Assembly (NCBI GenBank): GCA_035236585.1
Contig: CP141132.1
Span: 56,393,880-56,457,879, forward strand
DNA: 64,000 nucleotides
Direction: 5' to 3'
DNA from: Warburgia ugandensis
Taxonomy: Eukaryota > Streptophyta > Magnoliopsida > Canellales > Canellaceae
Shown here piece by piece: positions 12,435 to 27,300 of the stretch (within the stretch, counting starts at the first letter, position 1; every line of letters starts with the position of its first letter). Under the pieces are notes generated by a model, which saw only the letters and a list, made by a program, of their open reading frames with translations, searched no databases and was not told the DNA's origin. Position numbers and translations under genes: made by a program.

Positions 12435-13208
12435 TTAGATCTTTGACTGTTAGATTTTAATCTTAGGCCACCTAAAACAAATATGATAATTTATACTTTA
12501 CAAGCTTAAGTTACGTTATTGGACATTAAATAGTAACCACGGTTACATAGACCTGATGTATCTTAATCGGAGTAACTTGAATTGATGCATATTGATAAGA
12601 CAATGTATGTACTGTTAGATTCATCACAAGTCATTTGGACTTGAGATTCATTTGAAACGTTGGATAAGCAGTCCTTTAGACTACTAGAATTTGATCTGGT
12701 CTACTAGCAGTATTGATCAACGGTCAGTTGAAATGTTGGACTAGAGATCACAGTTCATTACTTCTTTAAGACCATAAGGGTCCATTTAGAACACCAAATA
12801 TTGACTTCGGGTTGCTTGGACTCTACTACGATTTCGTCGAGGAAAAGGTCTTCTTTCTTTGAAAGAGGAAGAGGAAGAAGCACAGCTACAAAAAACGATT
12901 TGATCCTCACTGTTTAAAATATGACAGGATAGCAATACCTCACAAATAACGCCATTTCAGTCACAGACTTTTTTCATGGGATTTAAGCATGGGAGTACTG
13001 AACCAAAACTGAGTTTGATAAAGCAGGGATATCTAAATTTAATACATTTCCAACTTTTGATTCACTAATTGTAAACATTAAAAGATATCATATGTAAAAT
13101 TTAACAAGCACAGAAATTCTTTCAAGCTATCGATGATCTGTTAACGTACAAGGGATTCCAATTCCTGTTTCTCAACAAGCACAAGCTTCCATGTCCCGCA
13201 AAAGGAAA
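12435..13208 (-). other. 3' flank and 3'UTR region of TRAPPC2
   Basis: Roughly the last 200 bp (to 13208) should hold the 3'UTR on the minus strand. The rest is AT-rich and unremarkable. Confidence 0.4.
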
Positions 13209-13301
13209 CTAGAGATATTTTCGTGAAAGAGCACGGACTTTTGTGTCAAAATGTGATGATGTAATACGAGACCCTGGCAAGTATAGGGGGTTTAGAAGGA
13301 T
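13209..13301 (-). CDS. TRAPPC2: TRAPPC2 exon 5 (last coding exon)
   Basis: Encodes the conserved C-terminus [20 protein letters not shown] then [10 protein letters not shown] and a TAG stop. The acceptor GGCTTGGGCAG|ATC is canonical. The 3'UTR should run into 13208..about 13000; I see no clear AATAAA there. Confidence 0.92.
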   Translation of the reverse strand: MLLNPLYLPGSRITSSHFDTKVRALSRKYL

Positions 13302-16300
13302 CTGCCCAAGCCACAAAATAAGCAATAACCAAATAAGTGATAGAGAATAATCATATAAGTGACAGAAGATGATCGAACAAATCAATAAAGATTTAGAAAA
13401 ATGCAAATGCAATAGGAATGTACTATTCGTGGAGTAGATTTCTTTTCTTTTTCCCTTACAAACCAACCCATGAACTCCTCGAACCTAAAAGCTTTTATAA
13501 TTCTAACTGTGACTTCACATTTTCCAGAGTCATAGATAGTAGTTGATGAATTCTCTTCAAGTTGCATTCAGGATACTCCGATGAAGACCCTCATTGAGAT
13601 TTTGCATTAGGTCTCATTCAAGTGAAAGAAAAAGCTAAGGAGAAGAAAGCTTTCTATTTCTCCTTCATAACGCCATTCCAGGAATCAACTTTATCAAGGT
13701 ACTAGAGCAGGTTAGCTCTGCAATCCATTCATATATTCGAGAATTTGTAGTTATAAGAACCATACAACCATTGATATGGTTATCATGATTCGCATTCATC
13801 AACCTCTTCGCATGGTCCCCTTGCAGTTACCTCTCTGCAGGGTGCCCTTGCCAACTGCAAATGGTCCTCCTCCCATGCCTCAAGCTTTCTCTTGTAATTC
13901 CTTTATGTAGTGAAGTTGTTGATCCCACTTACATCTAATTGTCATCTTAGCAAGCATGGTAAACTCGCAATCTCATTTCATACAACTCATTCATTTATTT
14001 GGGGCCATTTTCCATCATATACTTTTCCGGCCATCATTTTTGTATGATTCTCAGCTTTCCTATGTCTTCAATCTATATCTTGGTGAGAAAACATTAGTGG
14101 GTGAATTTTTTATCCGCAATGTGGTTGAGGTGTTCGGGATATACATCTTAGCCTTTCAAAGAGTTCTATTGATCTCGGAGGCTGTTTCCTTTTTAGACTC
14201 TATGCAACATTTTTCGTACTCACATGCTCTTTCATTGAATTACAAGGCCAAGAGCATACAATATAACTGCCAATTTTCTCTTACATGGTGAAGGCATTTT
14301 ATACCATTAATTCATGTGATTATAGTGCTAAAGCTCTTTTGTGCTTGGAAATTTCAGATACACAGAAAATATTCCAAGCTATTCTTCTCTATGTTCTTGG
14401 GGTTGCTTGTAGTATATCCAAATTCCATCCCTTTACTTGAAAGTTCTTCTTGACAATGAAGATTACCAATAATATCTTTCATCTAGCAAAATTAATCTCC
14501 CACAATTCACCGTTTAACAGAGCTCTCTATTTAACTCAAGTGACAAGTGAAAGATTAAGGAGAAGCAACGTCATAATACTGTCTACCATTATATCCTAAA
14601 CAGTGTGTTAATTCTGCATAGAACAACTTTCATATCATTAGACCTGTAAAAGCAAAAGAAGTGTAGTAATGGTGGTGACTTCTAAACAAGGAATGCATAA
14701 ACCACAGATGCTAGAGGCTGTGCAAGACTGCCAAGACATTCCAGCAAAACTAGCAAACAGAAATATAGTAGGCTACAAGTAGGGTTAAAGAAACAGCAGA
14801 AATGAGATGGCTCAATAGGCACATACAACAATATGGGTAACAAAAGGATTGATCCAGTGATATGATTGATTATGAAGAGACATACATGCCTGTTGTTGAG
14901 GGTGCTGTAATAGGACTTGTTCCTTCATAGCTTTAGTTGGGTGGGCTTGTATGCTGGATGTGAAAAATGTCCTACATCCTCACAAGAAGAGGCATAAATG
15001 AAGCGCAAGTATATCAACCTGAGCTGCTCATCTCAGTAGATATTTTAACTCCGTAAGGTATGTTCACACAGAAAGTCCATTATGAATGCAGCCAACCTAT
15101 TCCTCAAACTGTTTTATTTTAGTCATGATGACAAAAGCAATGCCAAAGCTGGACGTACATTCAAGACTAACTCTCATACCCAGCAAGAACAAGGTTCCAT
15201 ATAGTCCTAAGGCCACATCAAATACGGCAGCCAGTCCCAACAGCAAAGCTGATGAAAATATAGCTACTGATAGTTGTTTTGATCCTCTAGCTAGGGAAAA
15301 AAAAAAAAAAAAAAAAATTATTCCACATTAATCTTGATGATGACAAGATTGAGGATGATTTGGATTCTGATCTAAATAGAGGACACAGATAGCATGCAGA
15401 ATGTTGTGAATACTGAGCAATGAGATGTTGACATAAGGAAGATGGTATTGATTTGGTGCAGACAATTCTAAAGAAGAGAATGAAATGTTCACATGGACAG
15501 CTCTGAACAAAAGGAAAATTAAAGGGCAGCCCCAGTGCACAAAGCTCCCGCATACATGGGATCCAGGGAAGGGGCGGACCACAAGGGTCTGTAGTATGCA
15601 GCCTTGCCTTGCCTTTATGCAAGAAGCTGTTTCCACATCTTGAACCTGTGACCTCAAGGTCACACAACAACAACTTTACCGTTGCGCCAAGGCTCCTCTT
15701 CAACAAAAGGAAAATTAATGATCAAAATATGAAGGCATTACTATGAAGCAAAAGAAGGATGACACCAAAGCCAAGACTTCTAGTCTAGGCCTCCATCACA
15801 TCAAAAGTTTATGCAGCTAGAACTGGCTCCACGAAGAAGAAGAATGAAGATTTGAGTATTACTTAGATGTTTGGATGTGAGCTATACTCCGTGAGGAGCC
15901 ACCTAGACCTATGGCCTTGCTTTGCCATTTGACCTCTCTTGCTTGTGAAGTGCTCCTCTCAATTGTCACTGCCTGACCTCCCTTACTACCAGGTAGCACT
16001 TAGTGTGGTCAGCACCAATCGTGTTAGACAATGACGCTTAAACTAATTCACATTGATTCATCCTGCTATGCCCCGGGCCTTTTGCTCTTCTAACATAAAG
16101 GTGGTTGACCATTCGTCAAGGCCTAAGAATCCACTGGACATCTTAGCAGCAGGATTGGATACCCACATCCAATTAAAGTTTCATTATAGTGTCCCCTTAA
16201 CATAAAGGAGAGCCGTTTCTACGTAGGTCACTTCACGGAAGACATTGCTTAGGATCAACGAGTCACATGACAGGTGCATGATTGACTTTGCACACTCCAT

Positions 16301-19300
16301 CCTCCTGCCTCTCACCTCTCACCTGTCAGCTTGGCAGACAAGCTACCTCAACCTGCCTTAAGCTTCGATTCATTATGCTCAGCGGCTCCCACAAGCTCTA
16401 AAATTTCTTGCTGCCAAAACTCTGCCAGGAAAGCACTACTTTACATTTGATACTATGAGCCTAGAGAACAAAATGTGTACTCCACTTTCGGACCTTGCAA
16501 AAAGAGAATGTGTTTTTTCCTCTTAGTTTCTCTCTCATTCATGAAGCGAAGAAAGCGGACTTTGCTCAGATACTGCTATCCTTGAGAAACCAAAAGAGCT
16601 ACTGAAGGAAAGGGATGCAGTCTCTCCCTTGGCCTTCAGAGAGAGAGGAAAAAGAAGAAAACATCCTTCACACAAATTTTTATCATTAGGTGGATAGCAG
16701 CATTGACTCTGTCAACTAGTAATTAGCTTTCCCCCTTTGTGTCTTGATTAGGACCCTAGCTTTATTGCGAGCCAAAAACCTCCCTTCTCAGTTAGAAAGT
16801 AGTTTAGTTTACTTGCTGGGCAGGAGGGCTTTGCAATTTTGCGGGCCAAACCCTCTCCTCTAGCAAACCATCGATGCACACGTGTAATCGCATGAGCAGC
16901 CTCAAACCTGTGACCTACTGCAAGAGAGGCCCCTTCTCTCACCACCGCGCTATCCATCCTCTACAGCAGAAATTGCTCACTGACAACAAAGCCATCTTTC
17001 AAACCCCTTTCAAGATAATAAATTGAATGCCTCATTAAAATTTATGCCAGTATGGCAAATAGGAAATTGCTGATTGGCAACAAAGATGAACTCTTGCTTC
17101 AAGAAACCTCACCAATCTCCAAGCTGCATGTAGATCATTTCCCACTTGATAACATCCTCACAATGAGAGGCTTACGTTAGCAAGGAAAAAAGAAAGTTGT
17201 ATGGAAGTAGAGAAAAAGACATAGAAGTGGTAAAAATTAGCAATGAAGCTAGAAACGTGAAAAAGCTTACCAAAAACAGAGGGTGAAAGGAAGAAAGAGG
17301 AGGTTATAGGCAAAGCAGTGTTTGGGGAAGGGATCTGTGGATGCAAGAAGAACAAAATTATTTACAGCAAAGAAAATATAAATACCTTCTACAATTATAT
17401 AGGTGAATACATACATAGATATTGCATAGACAATTACATATACATAGAAAAAGCTGGTAGTTACTAGACCAGAAAGTTCAGTAGGATGGCCAAAGGTACA
17501 AGTGCAGTTTCGTAACTCAAAATCATTCATCTTTTGAGCCATACCTTCTTAGATAGGCCATGCTGCAAAAATTCACTCTACTAGCTGTTCCGACATATGA
17601 ATTGGACAACTAAGTTTTTCCAAAAAAGAAATAGTGTCAAGAGCTTCAGAATGTAAATGGTTTGTTTGGACTTTTTAATGCATGAGAATTTCAAGCATGG
17701 ATTAAAGAAGATGGGGCCAAAAAGATGAATGGTTTTGATTGCTGAAACTTGGGCCCAATTTGTACTTCAAACTACTCAACTAAACTTTTACATTTTGGTT
17801 GGGCAACCACAGAAAATTTCTCATGTACACCGATTTTGTACAGAAATATCATGTCTCCTAAAAGTCTTGGCATAACCAAATCATTTATCACATACATAAA
17901 AACATGGTTTCATAACTCCAACACCATAACCTCTTTTTTTCTTTGTTCTGGGTTAGTAAGAGGGATTTTTTACTCATCCCTAACTATAATATACATAAAG
18001 CAGAGACATGAACATTACACCCTGAACAATTCTCTATCCCTACCATCTTCAATTCTACATACTAAATCATGGATAATGGTAGAAAATTTGATATTTATGG
18101 TTTTGAATACGTAACCACATCTTAATAAAAAATACATAGCTCAATTGAATTAGTTGAGTCACCTTCCAGTAGATGAATAAATGCCAGGGTCTTCTTTATT
18201 TCTGTTAGGTGCTGAATGTTAAGCCTTTCGACACATTGGTAGGCCTAGACAAATCGTTTGAAGTTTCAGAATGAGGATTTCATGCTTGGGACATTTAGTA
18301 AGAAAGCAGAAATGAAATCTCCGGCCTGAACTTCTGAGCAACCAAAGATCCAACAATAGACATGAGAAATCCTAATCAGGCCCAGGTGAGGTTGGATCCA
18401 ATTGCAAAACAGACTCTTAGTAGAAATGAGGATAAAAAGGCCACCAAATCTGTTGATAATGAGGTGATGTTAAGATCAATAGCTATCTCTTGTAATTGAA
18501 TATGTCTGAGCTTAACAAAGATTTCTTCAAGATTCTCGCTGAGAAAGAATCTTTTTCGAGTGATTTTCCCCCAAAAAACTCAGCTATTTCTTTATGGCCA
18601 ATGTGATGAAGAGAACCAGCAAAGGAAAGCTTTACAGCAGTAAAAATGTGATCAGAGCTTTGAAAGTTTTCAGGGATCTTAGATGTCTTTGTGAAACACC
18701 ACATTATACTCCATATCTAGAGTATGAATATCAATGTCCTTTGGAGAAGATGAGAACAGCTTCCATCTTGAGTTCACATTCATACCAAACTGGATGAGCT
18801 GGTCTTCAGAATAACAGACTATGATTTGAATGAATGGTGAAGGACGTATCCCCTTAAATCAAACATGATTATACAAGTCAATTCTTAGATGCTTTCTCTA
18901 ATAGAATCTCAAGAAGATGAAAAGAAGCTTGGCTTCTGTACAACCTTATTTTTTCAACTTTCATAGGAGGAGAAAGCCTAGAAAGGAAGCCTTGGCACAA
19001 TGGTAGATTTTTTGACGTGTGACCCAGAGTTCATGGGGTCAAGGCATGAAAACAGCCTCTTGCAAAATGCAAGGTAAGGCTACATACTATAGAACCTTTG
19101 TGGTCCACTCCTTCCCCGAACTCTACATATGCAGGAGCTTCGTGCACCGGGCTGCCCCTTTTTTATATAGGAGGAGAAAGCCTCCTCGATAGTAGATTGC
19201 AGATCATCTAAAGATGAAGAGAAAGAAAAGTTTCATATTCCAGCTCCCAAGTTGAAAACATCCTTGATTTGCATGATGCAGAATTTGTAAATTACTTCAT

Positions 19301-22300
19301 TAGAGGCCTTTTTGAATGCCACAAGTCATTCCAAAAATTGATGCTGACCCCATCCTTGATGCTGTACAGAATAACAGGTAATGCTTCTAACCTCATTTAG
19401 AATACTGTGCATGCCCAAGACAATTCAGATATTCAAGCCCTATATGGTTCTTATCTTACATACTTGCACTGGCCAATTGAGAAGCAATTCTCTATTGGAG
19501 ATAAAACACAACGGACTTGTTCTGAGGACTGCTTACAGACTTGTCATGAGGGCTGCTTCATTCCAATTCTCAATAGATCCAATGCCAGGGCACCTTCCAA
19601 CTTTGGTCTGTGTAGTAAGTCCAGATAACAAGGTGGATTCCTTTTTCTTCATTTCAGATCCATACTTCGAGGAAATTCATAAAAGGTTTTTCCACTTTAA
19701 GGATCACAAATTTCATACTATAACACCAGGTACAAATAGAAAAAATTTGATGAGCTGTAACCAACCTACTTGAGAAAGCAATGAAGATTTCCAACCTGCA
19801 ATACAGCTTTCAATTTTCTTAATCAAGAGCTGGCAGTTGAATTCCTTAATCTTGAGGCAGAGGAGATTTCCCTCCATCGTACAGCATGTCAAGAATGGGC
19901 AGAATTAATATCATGATTTATATTGGCGAAGAAGAGTGCACCTTTTTGCTCGGTGCACTTATTGAATTCAGCGAGCACTACAGGACATCCTGCAGCACTA
20001 TGCTCATCTGCTGAGACATATGACATAAGGTCAACAGTGAAGAACAAGTGGAACATGGTATTGACCATTGCAGAAATTTGTTTTAATCTTTTTCTTCTAG
20101 CAACGACCGCCTCCAATTTTAATGGATAATATCTCCTTTACAATACACAAAAGATAGGCAAGAGGGGCCACCCTTGGTGGATTTCTTTTGGTATTGAAGA
20201 AAAACCCTGAGGTGTTCCAATGATGAGGACAGAAAAACAAGCAGTATCTATGCAAAGAAAACAGGTATCATTGAAGTTTTGAAGCTTCATGAACTAGAGA
20301 AGTGAAAGGGGGCATCTCACGTTTTTTCTTTCCTTGTGATTTATCTTATAGTTTAGTTTTTTTTTTTTTTTTTTAAACTGAGGGTATTGGATTTATTATT
20401 GTGTTGTGACTTGAGTAGGGGCAATGTTGTCTTTTCTTCTAGATTAGGGTTGGAAGTCCCTTACTTAATATCTTTTCTTCTTCTTTATAATTAGTTTTTG
20501 ATAAATAACCAATAGAAACTACTTTAGACTTGGTGGATTCCTTGTCAAGTTTTCTTCCCGTGGGCGTGAAGACGCGTTCAGTACAAGGTCGAGGTAATAC
20601 CATTTCATCACTATCTATCATTCAGTAGTTTTCCACTATCTTTTATTAGATCGTTTATGTGCTGTGTTTGGTTACATGGCTGTTTTTTTTTTTTTTTTAA
20701 TTCTTAATCATCAACTAGCGCCAAATTCCCAAAACCCTACATCCGAAGCTTAATCGGGATGTTCACCAATCAGAGGGACGATCTGAATTAAAACATCAAT
20801 CTTACCTTAATCATTACAAATATGAAACAATTTGCAGATCCTGTAATTCATTGTAGGCAATTCATGCTTATTAAGGCTGTTTTTTTGCATGTTAATAGTG
20901 CTAGTGGTAGTTTAATTTATGTTTTCATTTTTAAATTGATTTTTAATCTGGTCTTAGCGTATAGATTAGGCCATTTTGCATATTGAAGGCTTCTTATTTA
21001 TGTACAATTTCATCCAAAAGAAATTTTTCTTAACAACCTTTATTAGTCCATGCTTTTATGTTTACCTCAAAAACTCTATTATTGCACTCTTCTTTGAAGG
21101 AATGAAGTACCAGGATTATCAATTTCTAAAAAGTTCCTGCACATTGCATTCAATTCCTTTGACAATTGATTTTGCCATCGTTTTGAAGTCAAGAACGAGA
21201 GAACACATTCAATTTCTTTGAATTCAAAGAAAAACGAATCAAGAGATGATTATTAAATTTCTCATTCAGATAATACATCCCACACCAATGCATTATTAAT
21301 GTAGCAAATGATCTCTAATTAATGCACAAGGATGACCACAGTTAGGTTGAGGACACCCATGACCCAGCTTTCATCTAGCAACTAAAAATACAGCTATTTA
21401 AGAACAAAATATCCTAGGAATTTACAACCAGATCCATCAATAGATCAAACATATGTGCAATCTAATTACAAAAAGAGGTGCACAAGGTGTCTACCTCACC
21501 ATCCCAAAGGTTCTAATGAGGTCTTCATACAACCTAGTTCCACCTTATGATAGTAGTTAACCAACCTTTTGATAACAAGAAAAGAAAAGAAAAGGGCAGC
21601 CTGGTGCATGAAGCTCCCCTGCTTGCTGGGTTCGGGGTATGGGCAGGCTACAAAGGTTCTATAGTATGCAGCCTTACCTTGCATTTTGCAAGATGATGTT
21701 TCCACGCCTTGAAACTGTGACCTCCAGGTCACATGACAACAACTGAACCATAATATGCTTAAACATAACCCAACTTCCAAGCCAAGGGTTACATCAGTTC
21801 ATGGATATGCCTCTACTAACACAAATGAAGCAGTTAAAGATAGTAAGACCAGAGGTTAATTACCCAAGTGACTCATAACAATATACGCTAGTAATCAAAG
21901 TTAGTTCAGAAGTTAGCTTGCTAGGACATTCACTTTGCTAGGATAGCTATGCTCTCAACCACTTTAAAATGAAATAATAGATATAGACAGATAAGGACAC
22001 ATCACCAGCAGAGCTCAGCACATTCAAGAATTACAATATAATAACATAAAGAAACTAGATATATCTTAGAGAATGCTATGTAATAAATAAATTTTGAGCT
22101 TTCTACAACACAAAATTATAATTATAAGTATTTGACAGAAACAAGCAAACGAATGATCATTAATTAAAGAGTGTATCATGTGTTTAAAACTTGATAGTTA
22201 TTTGTCCAATAACTGTTATTCTGTACCCATAAATGTTATTCCAGTATCATGATGTATTTGACACAAGTTGGTATCATATCATGTTGGGTATATAATATGT

Positions 22301-24337
22301 TGGATCTCCCGAAGTAACTGAGAATGGCAGGCTCATCCAAATACAAGACTGTAAGGAAAGTCATTTGAGACAGTTATAATTAGCATAAAGTTCTAAAGCC
22401 CAGATAAAAATCAATTAAAAGTGAAACAAGATTCCCACATATTCATGCGGTTCAGGAAGTATAGGCATTTTCAGCAATGACGAAAGCAGTTGACTTTTTT
22501 AACAGCCAAGATTAGCAATATGGCAAACTCTCATAATGCTACATAAATTGCAGAAAATCAACTTTCAGAAAATATGGGTAATAACTACTTTACCTTTATA
22601 TAGAGCTCATGGACTTCTTGGAAAAAGCTCTTTATCCCATCTTCATTGCGGGAGTCATGAAGAAGCATCAATCGAGTTTGTATGATAAAGACCAGTTAAA
22701 GAAAACAATATAAAAGGGCAGCCCGGTGCACGAAGCTCCCGCCTAAGTGGGGTCCAGGAGGGGCAGACCACAAGGGTCTATAGTATTACAAGTTTATCAT
22801 GCACCATAAATAATATTACAAGTTTTATGATCAATACATAAAAAATTCCACAGATAATAACATATAGTTAACTAGAAAAGCAAATGGTGATATTGTGATA
22901 GTGCATCCATGCGCACTGACATGGCGCGGATATGGGTGTCTGAACTGTATTTCTTTAAAAACCATACATAGGGACATGGGAAATCAATATTGCAAAAGGC
23001 TAAAGCAAGGGCAACTGAGTGCACGAAGCTCCCGCGTTTTAGGGTTTGGGGAAGGGGTAGACCATAAAGGGCCTATAGTACACAACCTTACCTTGCATTT
23101 TGCAAGAAGCTATTTCCACATCTCGAACCTATGACCTCTAAGTCATACAGCAACAACTCAACCATTGTGCCAAGGCTCCCCTTCTATCGCAGAAAAGCCA
23201 AATTAAACAAACCTAGCAAAAAGCCAAGTAAAATTGTAGCAGCTACATTGAAAGGGTCCAAAGTCCCCCATGAAAGGCTGTTTTCGAGTTGGATGCTTGT
23301 TAGTATGTTTGGAGTGTCCACACAAGTACCGACATGGCTGTCGTGTAGATTTGTGTCCGACATGGACAAAAGAGAGAAATAGAAGTATTTGACAAAATAT
23401 AAACATGAACTATCGGGGTTTCTTAAATACCAAGGTGTCGTGTAGATTTGTGTCGGACATGGACACAAGAGAGAAATAGAAGTATCTAACAAATCATAGA
23501 CATAAACCATGGGGGTTTCTTAAATATCAATCTAGAGTGTTGGGCAGTTAAGGAACATCATACTCATAGGATGAGTGTCGCAGAAATGAGGATGTTGAGA
23601 TGGATGAGTGGTAAGACAAGAAAGAATAGAATTAGAAATGAAAATATTAGAGGAAATTTAGGGATAGCACCAATAGGTAACAAGATGAGGGAGATTAGAC
23701 TTAGATGGTTTGGACATGTTCAAAGGAGACCAACAACGGCACCAGTTAGGAGTGAGGCAATACAAGTTGAAGGTTCTAAAAGGGCAAGGGGAAGGCCCAA
23801 AAGAACGTGGATAGAAGTGGTGAGGAAAGATTTAAAAACTTTAGGACTAAATGAAACCATGGTATTTAATAGAGTGGAATGGAGGAATAAGATTCATGTG
23901 GCCAACTAATTGGGATAAGGTCTTGATGATGATGATTGCTCAAGGGAAATGATATGATGGAACTTGCCATTACAATATAATTATAAAAGGTAATAATCAA
24001 TATAGGTAAAAACACTAAAAGAAAACATTTCATGATAGAGTAGCAGTAACATTTTTGTTCAACAGGTTCAAGCTGCCGCTTTCTAACCAAGTGGCATAAG
24101 AAGGTACGAAAACCCAACTGTTCTCATCATATTCAGCTTGATTTCCCCAACAAGTGAAATAAAACAAACAGAAAGGTTTACAAGGAATCAAAAAGCCATT
24201 TGGGGATGTTTGGACATGTGGAAACTCGATTTCTGGAAAGCTTTCTCCCCCAAAAAATCTTTCCTTGAATATTTTTTCCCTACTATTTTTTAGATTATTA
24301 AATTTCATAATTTCATTAATATTAGCATTTTTCCTTT

Positions 24338-24381
<44 letters not shown>

Positions 24382-27300
24382 TATTAGCACTTTCATGGAG
24401 ATTGTCCATTAATAAAATGAAGTACTGTCGCTAAGCTAGTCTCGGGTTAAAGTCCAATGATGATAATAATAATAGAGGCAGTACACCACAAGGATCAGTC
24501 CTGACAATCTATTTTCTGGCCCAATGGGGACACATGTGTAACCAAGAGTTTGGATCGCGTAGACTTCATGAAGCAAAACACATAGATATCTCATTCATAA
24601 GGAATCTAATGGAGGACAATCCCTTAAAAATACTACGGATACTGTCATCAATTTCATGGATAAGTTTCAGCTTCCAGAGCCATCAATGTATATGAGAGAA
24701 GGGGAAGGAAGATGCAAGATTAAAAAGTGTTTTCCAGGTTTCTAGAAGAACACTTCAATTTTGAAAAGATGGAAGTGCTTTTTGGCTTTCCAGAAGAACA
24801 AGTTTGTTTATTAATGTTTTTCCTGTCTCTACTTTTCCAACTCAGAAAACATAATTGGTTTGAGTGGTTTAATCAAGTGGTAGTCTGAGTTCCCTATTTG
24901 AGTTGGTAATTTGGTCAAGTTATTTCTGGGTTTTCTATTTTAACTTAGATGTTTCTACGATAAGTTTCTGATTTCTGCAAAAAGTTTTCTGGGTTTTAAT
25001 TAGAAATTCCTTACTGTTAGAGTCCTATTTCTTTCTTTTTTTTAATCTGCAGGAATCTCTAAGAAGCAAATTTATTTATTCAAAGATTCCTGGATAATTC
25101 TTTTCTTCTTTCTTTTCCTATTGTTCTTCTTCTTGCTGTCTTTTGCAGTTCTTCTGGTTGTCTCTAAGGTTCACCAAAGCAAAGATTGTGATTTCAGTGA
25201 GAATCCCTGGCATGTTTCTTGCTAAGGAATGACCATCAGTAATCTAACTTTGACCTGAAATCAGATTTTTAAATCAAGGTCCAGAACTATTGAACAGAAT
25301 AGTTTCCTGTTCTGGAGATCAGTTTATGGCATGATTAACACAGTTCATGACTCTGTTTACTAACTCGGGATACTTGTGCTACATCAGAGTCCTACTAAAA
25401 TGACGCTTTTATAATTTCCTAGTGCAACCTAAATCAAGCCTTCATAGATGAGGGGATGAAGGTTCTATGATCAAGGTGTGGTCAACAAAACAGGCTAACT
25501 CTATGCTCTCTGGTGAGGTCTAGATCCTTTCATTGTCCATTTGGTATATGTGAGGTCCATAATGGCTATTGGGAAAAAGCCTAACAAACACAGCTTAACA
25601 AAAAGGAGTTGGATTTTGTGACCAATTCAAGAGAAGACAGATGAAGCAAGTTTTATAAGTGGGAATCTTTGTTTCCTTTAGAAGGAATCACATGTTAAAA
25701 GGAGGATATTTGTGTTTTGCGCAAATTGCATTCCAATAGAAAGACAAAATAAAAAAGAAGTATATTGTTACATCAACAGAACCTAAAGAAAAGAGATTTG
25801 GCAGTTATTACACAAGAAGAAGTAAAGAATAAAAATAAACGACAGACAGTTATATTGGTTTACCAGCTATAGAGGCAGTTACTCTGTTGGTTAAATCAAA
25901 AGGTTGTTACGAATGGAAGGAGCGGGGGACATAAGAAGAGAGGGAGAACAGAAAGAGGGGAGGAGGATTGAAGGATTGAGTGGAGGTTCTAGCTCCTCGA
26001 GAGCTAGAGAATTGTAATCGTAGAACCTTGTATACAGAACAGTGTAATCATAGAATCTTGTATACAGCAGAACCTACAGAGTTCTGCATTCTTTCTTTCT
26101 GAGTGGAATTGAAATTCTGTATTCTAATCTTTTGGAATTTGAATTCGATTGAAGTTTCTATCAGTGGTATTAGAGCCGGTTCGTACCAGGGAATGGTTAG
26201 AACCAAGATGGAAAGAACAGAAAGTATGGAGAAAGAGATAGAAGGAGTTAGAGGCGAAATAGGAGACGTGAGGGAGCAATTGGGGAGATTGCAAACTAAT
26301 GTAGGTGCACTAGGAGAATACCTAGTCGAAATCAGAGAATGGATCAAGAACAAGGAGTTACCGGGCAAAGGTACGAGTAGCCACCGAAACCCAGAGATGA
26401 GGGAACCATCGGAAAACCCCAAACGAAGCCCTTTTCCGTCAGGACCCCACTATCACCAAGATTGGCACGGTCGGAGACTGGATTTACCAGTGTTCGACAG
26501 CCAAGAACCATACGGTTGGCTGTGCCGGGCGGAAAGGTACTTCCAGGTAAATGGAATCGCCAACTCTGAGAAGATTCCGGCACCTTCCATCTACTTAGAA
26601 GGTGATGCACTCCACTGGTTCTTGTGGGCAGAGAACCACACTCCATTCCGATCTTGGGAATCTTTCAGATCTGCTCTTCTCCGGCGTTTCCGATCATCCC
26701 AATCGGAAGACGACTATGGAGCCCTCTTGGGCCTAAAGCAGAGCAGCAGCGTGCACGAGTACCTCTGGTCCTTCAAGCTGCTCTCCGGCCACTTGGGAAA
26801 TCTTTCCGACATGGTGATGAGAGGAGCCTTCTTGAATGGGCTCCGGGAGGATATTAGGACGGAAATAAAAATCTTCAGGCCCACAACCCTATCGGGAATG
26901 ATGGAGCTGGCCCAAAAGATAGAAAAGAAGAACCGGGCGTTGGACCAGATACGGGCCAGCCCAGTAAGAAACGATGGTGGGCCAAGAACATCGGGGCCCT
27001 TCCAGGCCCACTCCAACTCGGATCAAGCCAAGGTTTCTCCGCAAGAAAATGATCGGGAAAGGCTGTCCATCGATCAAACCGTCGGAAAAAGGGGAAATCT
27101 TAGGAGGCTCACCGAATTCGAGCTGCAGCACCGAAGATCACAAGGGTTATGCTACCGTTGTGACAAAAAATATCAACCGGGACACCGGTGTAAAAACCGT
27201 CTATTGCAGGTGCTCCTACTTGCAGGGGACGATGAAGATGGGATGGAGAACTTCTCTTTCCCTCCAGCAGAGGTGGAAAAACCTAAGGAGAAAACAACCA

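Larger units (their letters stand above)
13302..22593 (-). other. TRAPPC2 intron 4 (9.3 kb)
   Basis: Donor GTAAAG, acceptor TTGGGCAG. It holds the SINEs at 15523, 18980 and 21594, the second-family SINE at 16743 and the L1 relic at 19260. Remaining stretches (13.4-15.5, 15.7-16.7, 17.0-18.9 and 20.3-21.6 kb) show no recognisable coding signal. A short frame at 15086..15331 interrupted by an A19 run may be another LINE scrap. Confidence 0.8.

Noticed and set aside
15086..15331. 81-codon plus frame
   Set aside because: It ends in a poly-A tract and may be a LINE ORF1 scrap. Not enough motif to call.
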